From NCBI GenBank assembly GCA_963678275.1, contig OY782765.1, forward strand, positions 1,178,001 to 1,242,000: a stretch of 64,000 bases of DNA, written 5' to 3'. Below the pieces are notes generated by a model. It was not told where the DNA came from and did no database searches. It worked only from the letters and a program-made list of their open reading frames with translations. The position numbers and the translations under genes were made by a program. Positions 44,748 through 52,928 of the stretch are shown piece after piece (position 1 is the first letter of the stretch; every line of letters starts with the position of its first letter). This stretch comes from G963677445 sp963678275. GTDB lineage: Bacteria; Bacteroidota; Ignavibacteria; Ignavibacteriales; Melioribacteraceae.

Positions 44748-47000
44748 CTATTTTTCTGATTTAAAAGTAAATTTTTTCTTTAATCCCTTAATTTCAATAA
44801 TAAATTCTCCCGGCTCGGTTATCCAACTACTTTTTCTGCCGATGAATTTCAGGTCTTCTTTATTGACAGTAAATTTCACCTCTTTCTCCTCACCCGATTT
44901 CAGAGAAATTTTCTCGAATCTTTTGAGCTGTTTTACCGGCCTGCTTACACTTCCATAGATATCTGTAATATATAATTCAACAGCCGTTTTCCCCTCACGA
45001 ATACCTCTGTTTTTCACATTTACTGAAACTGACAATAATCCTTTACCAGTGAAAACCGTGTCTGAAAGGGTTAAACCGGAATACTCAAACTCGGTATAAC
45101 TTAATCCGTGTCCTAAGGGGAAAAGAGGCTCATACTGGTTTTGTTCGTATGACTCGATCGGCTTGTAATCATAGCATGTAAAACCCGCGGGATGTTTCGG
45201 ATAAGAAAAAGGCAGAATTCCTGAAGGATTATAATCTCCGAAAATAACATCGGCGATTGCCCTGCCTCCTTCCAGACCGGGAAGATAACCCATAATTATG
45301 GCGTCACTATTTTCGGCGGCGCTTTTCAGAACCCGCGGCCGCCCTTCAAGCAATACAGTAATAACAGGTTTTCCTGTTTTTTTCAGTTCATTCACGAGTT
45401 TTATCTGCGGGGCTTCGAGAGTAAGATCATTTATATTGCCGGGGGTTTCACAATAAGGGCTTTCACCAAGACAAACAATAATATAATCAGCTCCCGAGGC
45501 TTTCCTTACTGTACTACTGATATTTATCTCTTTATTAAAGTCAGTTCCTTTGGAAAATATCACATTGGATTTGCCTATTTTATCCTGAATCGCTTCAAGA
45601 ACAGTTTTCTTTTCCGCCGGATAAAGGTCTTCCCTGTTACCCTGCCAGGTAATTGTCCACCCTCCGTTAAGAACCATAAGTTTATCAGCGGTCGGGCCTG
45701 TTACCAGAACTTTATTCTTTTTATTTAACGGAAGTATTTCATCCCTGTTTTTAAGCAGAGTAATAGTTTCCCGGGCCGCTTCAAGATTAATTTGTTCCGA
45801 TTCTTCAGTGGCAAACATTTTTAATAAATCTTTATCGGGATAGGGATTTTCAAAAAGTCCGGTTTCCAGCTTTACCCGAAGAATTCTTCTGACCGCGTCA
45901 TTTATCCTTTCAACCGGCACAACACCATCATTTACAAGTTTCACAAGTATCTCAAAAAAGCTGTAATTATTGGGGACCATACTCATATCAACCCCTGCCA
46001 TTACAGCCATCCTTACAGCCTCTTCAGGTGTATCGGCTACTCTGTCCCTTGTATGAAGCCGGATGATATCCTGCCAGTCTGAGACCACCAGTCCCCTGAA
46101 ATCCATCTTTTTTTTCAGAAGCACTGTTAAAATATTATAATCGGAGTGCACAGGAATTCCGTTTATTTCGGAAGAATTGAGCATTACTGTCATTACTCCC
46201 GCTTTAACCGCCTCCTCGTAAGGAGGAAGAAAAATTTCTCTTAGGGTTCTGTCTGGTATCAATGCCGGAGTCCGGTCCTTTCCATTCAGCGGAAAACTGT
46301 AACCGAGGAAATGTTTCATGCAGGCAGCCACGCTGTATTCTTTTCCGAGTGAAGAATTCTGTGAACCCTCAATATATTCTCTGCCAAGTTCAGAGGTGAG
46401 GTAAACATCTTCACCGAAGGTTTCAAAAAAACGGGGCCAATAAGGATTGCGTCCCATGCCGAGTACGGGATTAAAATTCCATGGAATTCCTGAAGCTCTT
46501 GTTTCAGCGGCGGTTATTTCAGCTCCTTTTCTGACCAGGTCCCGGTTTCGCGTTGCCGCGAGCGCTATTGATTGGGGAAAAATAGTTGCTCCCAATGTAT
46601 AATTTGCCCCGTGAATGGCGTCGATGCCATACATAACAGGAATATTCAATCGTGTATTATTTTTTGAGGCATCCTGAATTTTTGTTATTATCTCATGCCA
46701 GTTTTCGATTGAGTTGGCCGCCCCGCCATTATCAAAGAATGATCCGATATGATACTTTGCCATAACCTCTTCAAGTTTCTTTTCATCAATGACAAGAGGA
46801 TCGGAATCATTCTCCCTTTCTTTAGTTATCTCAAGTAATGTAATCTGAGTCATCTGACCAACTTTTTCCTCAAGGGTCATCTGCTCTAAAAGCTGGTCCG
46901 CTTTTTCATCAATATTATCTTTGCCGGGGGGCATATTGTCACATCCGGCAATAAAACTTAAAACAAGAATTGAAACAAAAATTCGTAAAAAATATTTCAT
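44748..47000 (-). CDS. GH3 beta-glucosidase lipoprotein (BglX-like)
   Basis: The product has 750 residues. I start at the ATG at 47000, which gives a lipobox SFIAGC with Cys20 and an AGGGA site six bases upstream; the longer frame from 47087 would hide the signal. The GH3 barrel contains KHFLGYSFP and the nucleophile Asp308 in LVVSDW. The C-terminal domain and the fibronectin-III-like end (GKTAVELYITDIYGSVSRPVKQLKRFEKI) are as in BglX. It hydrolyses short beta-glucans in the periplasm or on the membrane. It is first in an operon with the symporter and two GH16 genes. Confidence 0.9.
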   Translation of the reverse strand: MKYFLRIFVSILVLSFIAGCDNMPPGKDNIDEKADQLLEQMTLEEKVGQMTQITLLEITKERENDSDPLVIDEKKLEEVMAKYHIGSFFDNGGAANSIENWHEIITKIQDASKNNTRLNIPVMYGIDAIHGANYTLGATIFPQSIALAATRNRDLVRKGAEITAAETRASGIPWNFNPVLGMGRNPYWPRFFETFGEDVYLTSELGREYIEGSQNSSLGKEYSVAACMKHFLGYSFPLNGKDRTPALIPDRTLREIFLPPYEEAVKAGVMTVMLNSSEINGIPVHSDYNILTVLLKKKMDFRGLVVSDWQDIIRLHTRDRVADTPEEAVRMAVMAGVDMSMVPNNYSFFEILVKLVNDGVVPVERINDAVRRILRVKLETGLFENPYPDKDLLKMFATEESEQINLEAARETITLLKNRDEILPLNKKNKVLVTGPTADKLMVLNGGWTITWQGNREDLYPAEKKTVLEAIQDKIGKSNVIFSKGTDFNKEINISSTVRKASGADYIIVCLGESPYCETPGNINDLTLEAPQIKLVNELKKTGKPVITVLLEGRPRVLKSAAENSDAIIMGYLPGLEGGRAIADVIFGDYNPSGILPFSYPKHPAGFTCYDYKPIESYEQNQYEPLFPLGHGLSYTEFEYSGLTLSDTVFTGKGLLSVSVNVKNRGIREGKTAVELYITDIYGSVSRPVKQLKRFEKISLKSGEEKEVKFTVNKEDLKFIGRKSSWITEPGEFIIEIKGLKKKFTFKSEK

Positions 47001-47211
47001 AAATATCCCTGATTTATATTGCTTACATAATTCATACACTTTAATTATTCCAGGATTTCCCGCAGGGGTATTAAAACTGGAATCCAATAATTTTTTACCT
47101 CAGTCTTTCAATATACAAAATTTGTAACGGAGTCTTACTTTTATCTGCTTGTCCGATAATCCGGAGAAAACCGCCGTCATAATACTCTTTTTCCGGTTAT
47201 TATTTATAATG

Positions 47212-48513
47212 TTATTTTACTAAAAGCATTTTTTTCACGCTGACAAATTTTCCCGCGCGCATGGTATAAAAATACAAACCTGAAGATAATCCTGAAGCGT
47301 CGAATGTAACTTCATAACTGCCCGGAAACTGTAATTTGTCGACAAGTATCGCGGATAATTCTCCCAGCGAATTGCTGATACTTACAGAAACATGCGAAAC
47401 TTCAGGAATGGAATAACTTATTACTGTGGAGGGATTAAAAGGATTCGGATAATTCTGGTTCAGTTGAAAAGTCATGGGAAGATGATTTTCTTCGTTTAAT
47501 CCGGTTGTTCCCAAACTATAAACTTTAACCCAGTCGATATACACCGCGCAGGGAAATTCCGCTTCCGGAACGATGGCTCCACCATATGTGTACTGACTTC
47601 CACCAACCCCGGCGCTTAATATCACGAACATATTGTGATCAAAAGGATACCATTCAGGGAAATGATGGGAGTATTCTGATAGGGCAACACGGTTTCCTGA
47701 AATTTCAGATATGGAAAATTCATCCTGGCCATCCGGCTGAAAAGCTCCTCCGTCATTAAAATAATGGATATGATAAACAGAGCTGTCACTAAAAAACTCC
47801 ATCCTGTTTTCATACCAGTCTATTCCATATAGGTGGAAATCGCTGCTGCCGGCAAATTGCGCGTTTTGCGGAGGGGGATAACCGCCATAACCAGGTTCGG
47901 GAGGATCGGGCACTTCTTCAGTTTTAAAGCCGTAGTACGCTCCCTGGTGTCCGTGATTCCAGGACTGCCACTGGTTATTTTCCCAGAACCAGGCGTAATG
48001 AACCGAGCCAAGATTATGATAAGGGATTGAACCGACATATTCCATAATATCAATCTCCCCCCCCTGGGGCCACATAATATAGTCCCAGCCGTCGGGAATT
48101 TCATCGGGCATCATCCAGAAGGCGAATCCCTGTCCCTGAAACCTTACATCAGCCGGACGAACTTTCGCGACTATTCGATGTCCCGGGCCCCACGAGGCTT
48201 TGCCTGCTGTGTTGATTCTGCCGCTGGTGTAATTTCTGTCGATATAAAATTCTTTTCTTGTTGTAATTACCAGGCAGCCATCTTCAGCTCCCGGAATATT
48301 ATCCAGGAAACTCACATTTTCCTCCCGGCTTGTGGCACGGTCAATCTGCCCTGTGCCCCAGTCACCATTGACACCTGTTCCGGTTTCGTAACTCCATTTG
48401 GTCAAATCCAGCTGACCATTATTAAAATTATCTTCCCAGATTAAATTTCCATTCTGACCAAATATCGATAAATTTATCATTATCAGCAAAATATAAGTGT
48501 ATGATAATTTCAT
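47212..48513 (-). CDS. Secreted GH16-like beta-glucanase with type IX sorting domain
   Basis: The product has 433 residues with the signal peptide MKLSYTYILLIMINLSIFGQ. The GH16 domain has GGEIDIME (Glu153, Asp155, Glu158), but its loops differ from the two other GH16 enzymes (TSGRINTAGKASWGPGHRIVAKVRPADV). It carries an inserted Pro/Gly-rich loop (DPPEPGYGGYPPPQ), suggesting a different glucan preference. It ends with NYPNPFNPST and a short sorting domain, with no CBM6. It lies alone between PorV and the GH3 operon with ~200-base gaps on both sides, so it may be separately regulated. Confidence 0.88.
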   Translation of the reverse strand: MKLSYTYILLIMINLSIFGQNGNLIWEDNFNNGQLDLTKWSYETGTGVNGDWGTGQIDRATSREENVSFLDNIPGAEDGCLVITTRKEFYIDRNYTSGRINTAGKASWGPGHRIVAKVRPADVRFQGQGFAFWMMPDEIPDGWDYIMWPQGGEIDIMEYVGSIPYHNLGSVHYAWFWENNQWQSWNHGHQGAYYGFKTEEVPDPPEPGYGGYPPPQNAQFAGSSDFHLYGIDWYENRMEFFSDSSVYHIHYFNDGGAFQPDGQDEFSISEISGNRVALSEYSHHFPEWYPFDHNMFVILSAGVGGSQYTYGGAIVPEAEFPCAVYIDWVKVYSLGTTGLNEENHLPMTFQLNQNYPNPFNPSTVISYSIPEVSHVSVSISNSLGELSAILVDKLQFPGSYEVTFDASGLSSGLYFYTMRAGKFVSVKKMLLVK

Positions 48514-48708
48514 TTTGTGGAAACCTTCCTGGTGTTAATAATTAAGGGGAACCGCTATATCTTTCCTGAAAGCCGCGTAAATTCTATCATTCCGGATGAA
48601 AATCGGTTTAAATAAATTTCCGGAGAAAAATATCTGTCATTAAATTGAGAGCCGTTCTGGTTTTAAATTCCGGTAAAAATATTTTCAAAATATCGTTATG
48701 AACAAATC

Positions 48709-48733
48709 GCCGGCCATCATATTGACAGCCGGC
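48709..48733 (-). terminator. Hairpin after the PorV-like gene
   Basis: GCCGGC at 48709-48714 and 48728-48733 pair around a 13-base loop, 23 bases past the end of the PorV-like gene on the minus strand. The T-run is weak (GATTTGTTC). Confidence 0.45.
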
Positions 48734-48755
48734 ATATAATAAATATTCATAAAAT

Positions 48756-49775
48756 TTAGAAATTGACTCCGATAGAGAATTTCTGGATATCGTTCAACCT
48801 TCCGAAATCTCCATAAAAATAGTCAAACTTAAAATTAACATTGCCAATAATAAGCTGCTTAAATCCCGCGCCAAGTGTGAATGACTCCTCGGAATCGGGC
48901 AGGAACAGCGATTTATAACCACCACGAATAGCAAACTGACCCAGGAAAGTATATTCGGCGCCCAGGTTTATGCTTTCGTAATTGTCATTGGGATGCATCG
49001 CGTCGAGAGCAAAAATAAGGGAGTGGGAATTAGTCTGGAACGCCTGATAAGAAATACCGACCCTGTAGTTAAGCGGCAGGTCCCATTCATCAGTATCAAG
49101 GGAAGCTGGTATTTTATCATTATTCCCCGCGCTCTGTTCATCCAGATCATACAGTACAACCGCGTTGGTTCCCGAAAGTTTCATCGTTGATCCGAAATTG
49201 GTAATAGACATACCGAGAGTTATTCCTTCAAAAGGTGTATCATAAAGAATACCCATATCAAAAGCGAAGGCATAATCAGACATGCGCCAGATGCTCTGGT
49301 AAATCACTTTGGATTGAAAACCAATCGAAAAATTGTCGGTCAGGTTTGTCGACCAGGCCAGACCAAATGCCACGTCATTAACTGAAAATACCTCGCCGGT
49401 TCCTTCAGGCTGATCAATAGTCCGAACCTTCATCTCTCCATAATCGGAGGAAATAAGGCTGAGACCCAAAGTTCCAAAAGACCCTGTATTAAAAGAAAAA
49501 CCGACAAAATTATATTTAAGATCTGCAATCCATCTTGTGTGATCAAGCATAACGCCGTTTTGCTTCAGCCTGGCAAGTCCCGCGACATTCCAGAAAACGG
49601 CGGAGGGATCGTCGGCAACCGCAACGAATGCGCTTCCCATTCCTGTCGCACGGGCGCCCTGACTGATATTCAGGAATGGCGCGGCAGTTACAGCTCTCTT
49701 GGAAACATTCGATTCAAAGTCCTGAGAGAATAATTGCGTTGTGCAAACAATTAAGAGAATTATAAACTTTTTCAT
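48756..49775 (-). CDS. PorV/PorQ-family outer-membrane barrel protein
   Basis: The product has 339 residues from the ATG at 49775 with signal peptide MKKFIILLIVCTTQLFSQ; a longer frame to 49826 lacks a signal. The PorV-family opening APFLNISQGARATGMGSAFVAVADDPSAVFWNVAGLARL is very clear, followed by barrel strands to the terminal SIGVNF. PorV shuttles type IX cargo from the translocon to the attachment complex. Ten bases separate it from the surface protein gene upstream, so this copy may serve that cargo specifically. Confidence 0.88.
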   Translation of the reverse strand: MKKFIILLIVCTTQLFSQDFESNVSKRAVTAAPFLNISQGARATGMGSAFVAVADDPSAVFWNVAGLARLKQNGVMLDHTRWIADLKYNFVGFSFNTGSFGTLGLSLISSDYGEMKVRTIDQPEGTGEVFSVNDVAFGLAWSTNLTDNFSIGFQSKVIYQSIWRMSDYAFAFDMGILYDTPFEGITLGMSITNFGSTMKLSGTNAVVLYDLDEQSAGNNDKIPASLDTDEWDLPLNYRVGISYQAFQTNSHSLIFALDAMHPNDNYESINLGAEYTFLGQFAIRGGYKSLFLPDSEESFTLGAGFKQLIIGNVNFKFDYFYGDFGRLNDIQKFSIGVNF

Positions 49776-49785
49776 ATATATACCA

Positions 49786-52700
49786 TTATTTAATAATTGC
49801 GAACTTACCGATTTTATTGCCGACACCCGGAGCGTCGATATGATAGATATAGAGCCCGTAGGCTATATCTGTTCCATCATCCGATACAAGATTCCATGAG
49901 GTTGTTCCGTTGGTAGTCGAATACTCCTTTTGAATCGTTTTTACCAACGCGCCGGTAACTGTATAGATTCTGATAGTACACTCGGCGGGAAGATTAATGA
50001 AATCAATCCGGCGTTCACCACGGCCTGTCTGGTTAAGATTTCTTTTCTCCCATGCCGCCGCGGCAATATATGGATTGGGCACAACCGCTATTTCAGAAAG
50101 AGAGTTACCCGCTTCCTGGTTATCGATTGTGGAAGCCGAAGTAGTAAATTGGAAGTAATCACCTTCATAGAACTGTTTTCTTGTTTTGATCTGGAAAATA
50201 TCACCGGCAACCGGCGCGTGAGGCTGAACATTAGGTATCGGCGGGGCGTGATATTCTATACGATAGGTAAACCGCCAGTCTCTCCTGAGGCTGTCAACAT
50301 ATTCCATTATCACTATATCATCGCTTACAGAAAATTCACCATCACCAAATTTATCATCAATAAAAAAGTCCGAAATCTCACCGGTATTCATGTTTGTGAT
50401 CTGAAATTTCACCGGTATTCCTGATGATCCGAATGATGTATCCACATAATCATCAAAGAATTTGATCTGGTAATCGGCAGGCCAGGCAACATTTTTGTTG
50501 GTAGGACTGCTGTTATTCGGATAAGTGCTCATGGTAAGGTTGCTTGTTCCGACGAGCCACCCGGTTAATGAGTCAACTATTCCCGAGGTGGTATCATTGA
50601 CAACCGAGACAGATATTCCATCAAATGGCTGCATGAATTTTGCCGCGCCGAAATTTTCTGCCGGATATGAAAATACCAGGGTGTCGATGTTGCCATCATA
50701 AGTCCTGACAACCATCGCGGATGTTGAATTGTATATTGGATAATTGTCCTCTTCATCTTCCGACTCAAATAATATTTTGTAGCCGGCTCCTTCTTTTATA
50801 GCTCCGGCGTCAAGAATATTCAAATTAAGATACCCTGTTCCCTGTCCTTCTTCAGGCGCTGAAAGATTACCGGCAACTTCCGGAGGCTGATATCCCGCGG
50901 CGGGTACATTTGGCTTAACTACGGCGCAATTAATATCAACAAACTGAATATTTCCTGAAAAGTCCTCAGTGATAATTTTTGTACATTCCGAGGGCACAAG
51001 TCCTTTTGTTCCAAATGCGGGATCACCCTGGTCGTAAGATACAACAGCGTAATAATACTGCTGTCCGTTTATCACATCCGTATCTATATAAGAATGCTGC
51101 AAACCTGAGTTATTTCCCCTCCAGAAGCTTGCTCCGTTAATGCCTACCGGATCGGGTCCTTCAATGTCATTATCAAGATCGAACTGAGCGATTGGTTTCC
51201 AGAATTTCGCTTCTCCTTTCGAATCGGTAATAATTTTTATATCATTAAATTCCGGTTCGGTGCTCCTGTATATAAGATAACCTTCAAAATCTTTCTTATA
51301 CCCCTGGAGAGGATCATTGTTTTCATATCCCAGGAAAGGATCGGTCGATTCTTCGGCGACATCATCCCAGAAAAGAAATACCTGCTGATCTCCCGCGACA
51401 GCGTTAACCGAAGGTTTCAAAGGAGGTTTGGAAAAATTATAGTTGGCATTGTAAATCTGCTGAACAGTTTCTTTATTAAACACCAGGTCTTCGAGATTGC
51501 TTCCAAATACCAGGGCCATGGAAAATCTTTCCCTTTTATCCCTTTTCAGCGGAAATGGTCCCGATGCGAAAGTCATACTGATATTAGCTCGCTGAAGGCT
51601 GGTATCAAAATTGGCGTAATTCATTCTGACCCACATTTGCTCATCATCTTTTGGCCAGCCGCCGCCTGTGCCGCCATCGCCAAGTCTGTAGATAGAAAGA
51701 GATGTAAGCCCGATCATATCCGATTCATCAACGTCGGTTTTGTCAAAATTAGGCTCTCCGTCTGTCGCGATACCATCTCCTTCCCCTTCATCGGGTCCGG
51801 TATATTGCCTGTCAAGGGGACCAATGCCATCCTGACCGACATCATTATTAAGGGGTTCATTTTCTTCGGGATCCCACTTGCCATTTCCATTCATATCGGT
51901 ATAAGGAAGCCAGTCGCCATCATTATCGATGCCATCATCTCTGCTCTCATCCACAATACCATCTTCGTCATCATCTATACCGTTGAGAGCGTTTCCCGGA
52001 CTTTCCAGGTAAGCGTAACCATAATATCCTGTCGGCCAGCTTCCGGGAGCGCCTTTACCGTCACTGTCATAAGCATAGGCAATGTCAAGTTTTGTATCGA
52101 ATGACGCGTTATCATCTTCACTATCCGATGAGCCGCCGACTCCTGTATCTGTGTAAAAACCAAACAGGGATTTTTCATAGTCCATGTCTGAAATATTAAC
52201 TATATCGTAGTGCCAGAAAATAATATCTTCGGCCAGTACATGAGACCATTGGAAACCTCTTACCTCAACACGAAGTCCCAGCCCCTTTCTGTTCGAATCT
52301 GATTCGATCGGGAAAAAATTATATGGAGGGCGGGCAAATTCACCATCTTTTGAATCATCCATAACAAAGAAAGTCTCAAAATCGGAATTCTGCACACCTT
52401 TTCCGAAATATCCATACCAGAGTCCGTCCCATGTTTCATCAACATTAGAAAGAGCTCTCGGCCATATATCAGGCCACGAATCGGTATTGGTATTTATTGC
52501 CGGGTTGCTCTCGGAAGGATTGGCATACCCGGGAACCGGTTCCAGTCCCCAGATCAGGCCGGTCACAGGATCACGATCCATCCACTCCCTGTAGGAAGTT
52601 TCAAGGGGATGAACAAGCATACCATTGCCAGGGGCGGTGATCTCTGTTGAAATCAGGACTGCCACGCCGTCAAGATAACCATGTCCGCTTCCCTTCGGCC

Positions 52701-52914
52701 ATTCGCCTGAAGGGCTGTAAGGCCATTGACCTACTTCACCATTATTGTAAAAGAGCGTTCTAATCTGGTTTCCATCCATTACCCCTTCACGCCTGTACTG
52801 GATATCGCCATATTCATCCTGACGGTATTGTTCTGTCTGCTCTGAAGTCTGCGCCAAAGTAACTATGGTCAGCAGCAAAGTCAGTAAAATTAGTAATTTT
52901 GTAATTTTAAACAT
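49786..52914 (-). CDS. Large secreted surface protein with type IX-like C-terminus, partner of the TonB receptor
   Basis: The product has 1042 residues with signal MFKITKLLILLTLLLTIVTLAQ. A long N-terminal region is followed at ~320-420 by Asp/Gly-rich calcium-binding-like repeats (DDDEDGIVDESRDDGIDNDGDW, DMNGNGKWDPEE), then fibronectin-like modules (LKPSVNAVAGDQQVFLFWDDV). The C-terminus EIAVVPNPYIAAAAWEKRN...GLYIYHIDAPGVGNKIGKFAIIK is a VVPNPY variant of the type IX sorting domain. It sits 14 bases after the TonB receptor gene and ten before PorV. I infer a glycan-capturing surface protein that may replace SusD. No enzyme motif is seen. Confidence 0.7.
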   Translation of the reverse strand: MFKITKLLILLTLLLTIVTLAQTSEQTEQYRQDEYGDIQYRREGVMDGNQIRTLFYNNGEVGQWPYSPSGEWPKGSGHGYLDGVAVLISTEITAPGNGMLVHPLETSYREWMDRDPVTGLIWGLEPVPGYANPSESNPAINTNTDSWPDIWPRALSNVDETWDGLWYGYFGKGVQNSDFETFFVMDDSKDGEFARPPYNFFPIESDSNRKGLGLRVEVRGFQWSHVLAEDIIFWHYDIVNISDMDYEKSLFGFYTDTGVGGSSDSEDDNASFDTKLDIAYAYDSDGKGAPGSWPTGYYGYAYLESPGNALNGIDDDEDGIVDESRDDGIDNDGDWLPYTDMNGNGKWDPEENEPLNNDVGQDGIGPLDRQYTGPDEGEGDGIATDGEPNFDKTDVDESDMIGLTSLSIYRLGDGGTGGGWPKDDEQMWVRMNYANFDTSLQRANISMTFASGPFPLKRDKRERFSMALVFGSNLEDLVFNKETVQQIYNANYNFSKPPLKPSVNAVAGDQQVFLFWDDVAEESTDPFLGYENNDPLQGYKKDFEGYLIYRSTEPEFNDIKIITDSKGEAKFWKPIAQFDLDNDIEGPDPVGINGASFWRGNNSGLQHSYIDTDVINGQQYYYAVVSYDQGDPAFGTKGLVPSECTKIITEDFSGNIQFVDINCAVVKPNVPAAGYQPPEVAGNLSAPEEGQGTGYLNLNILDAGAIKEGAGYKILFESEDEEDNYPIYNSTSAMVVRTYDGNIDTLVFSYPAENFGAAKFMQPFDGISVSVVNDTTSGIVDSLTGWLVGTSNLTMSTYPNNSSPTNKNVAWPADYQIKFFDDYVDTSFGSSGIPVKFQITNMNTGEISDFFIDDKFGDGEFSVSDDIVIMEYVDSLRRDWRFTYRIEYHAPPIPNVQPHAPVAGDIFQIKTRKQFYEGDYFQFTTSASTIDNQEAGNSLSEIAVVPNPYIAAAAWEKRNLNQTGRGERRIDFINLPAECTIRIYTVTGALVKTIQKEYSTTNGTTSWNLVSDDGTDIAYGLYIYHIDAPGVGNKIGKFAIIK

Positions 52915-52928
52915 TTATTTACTCCGGA

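Noticed and set aside
49930..50424. 164-residue plus-strand open frame inside the large surface protein gene
   Set aside because: It lies antisense to a well-supported gene and has shadow-like composition.
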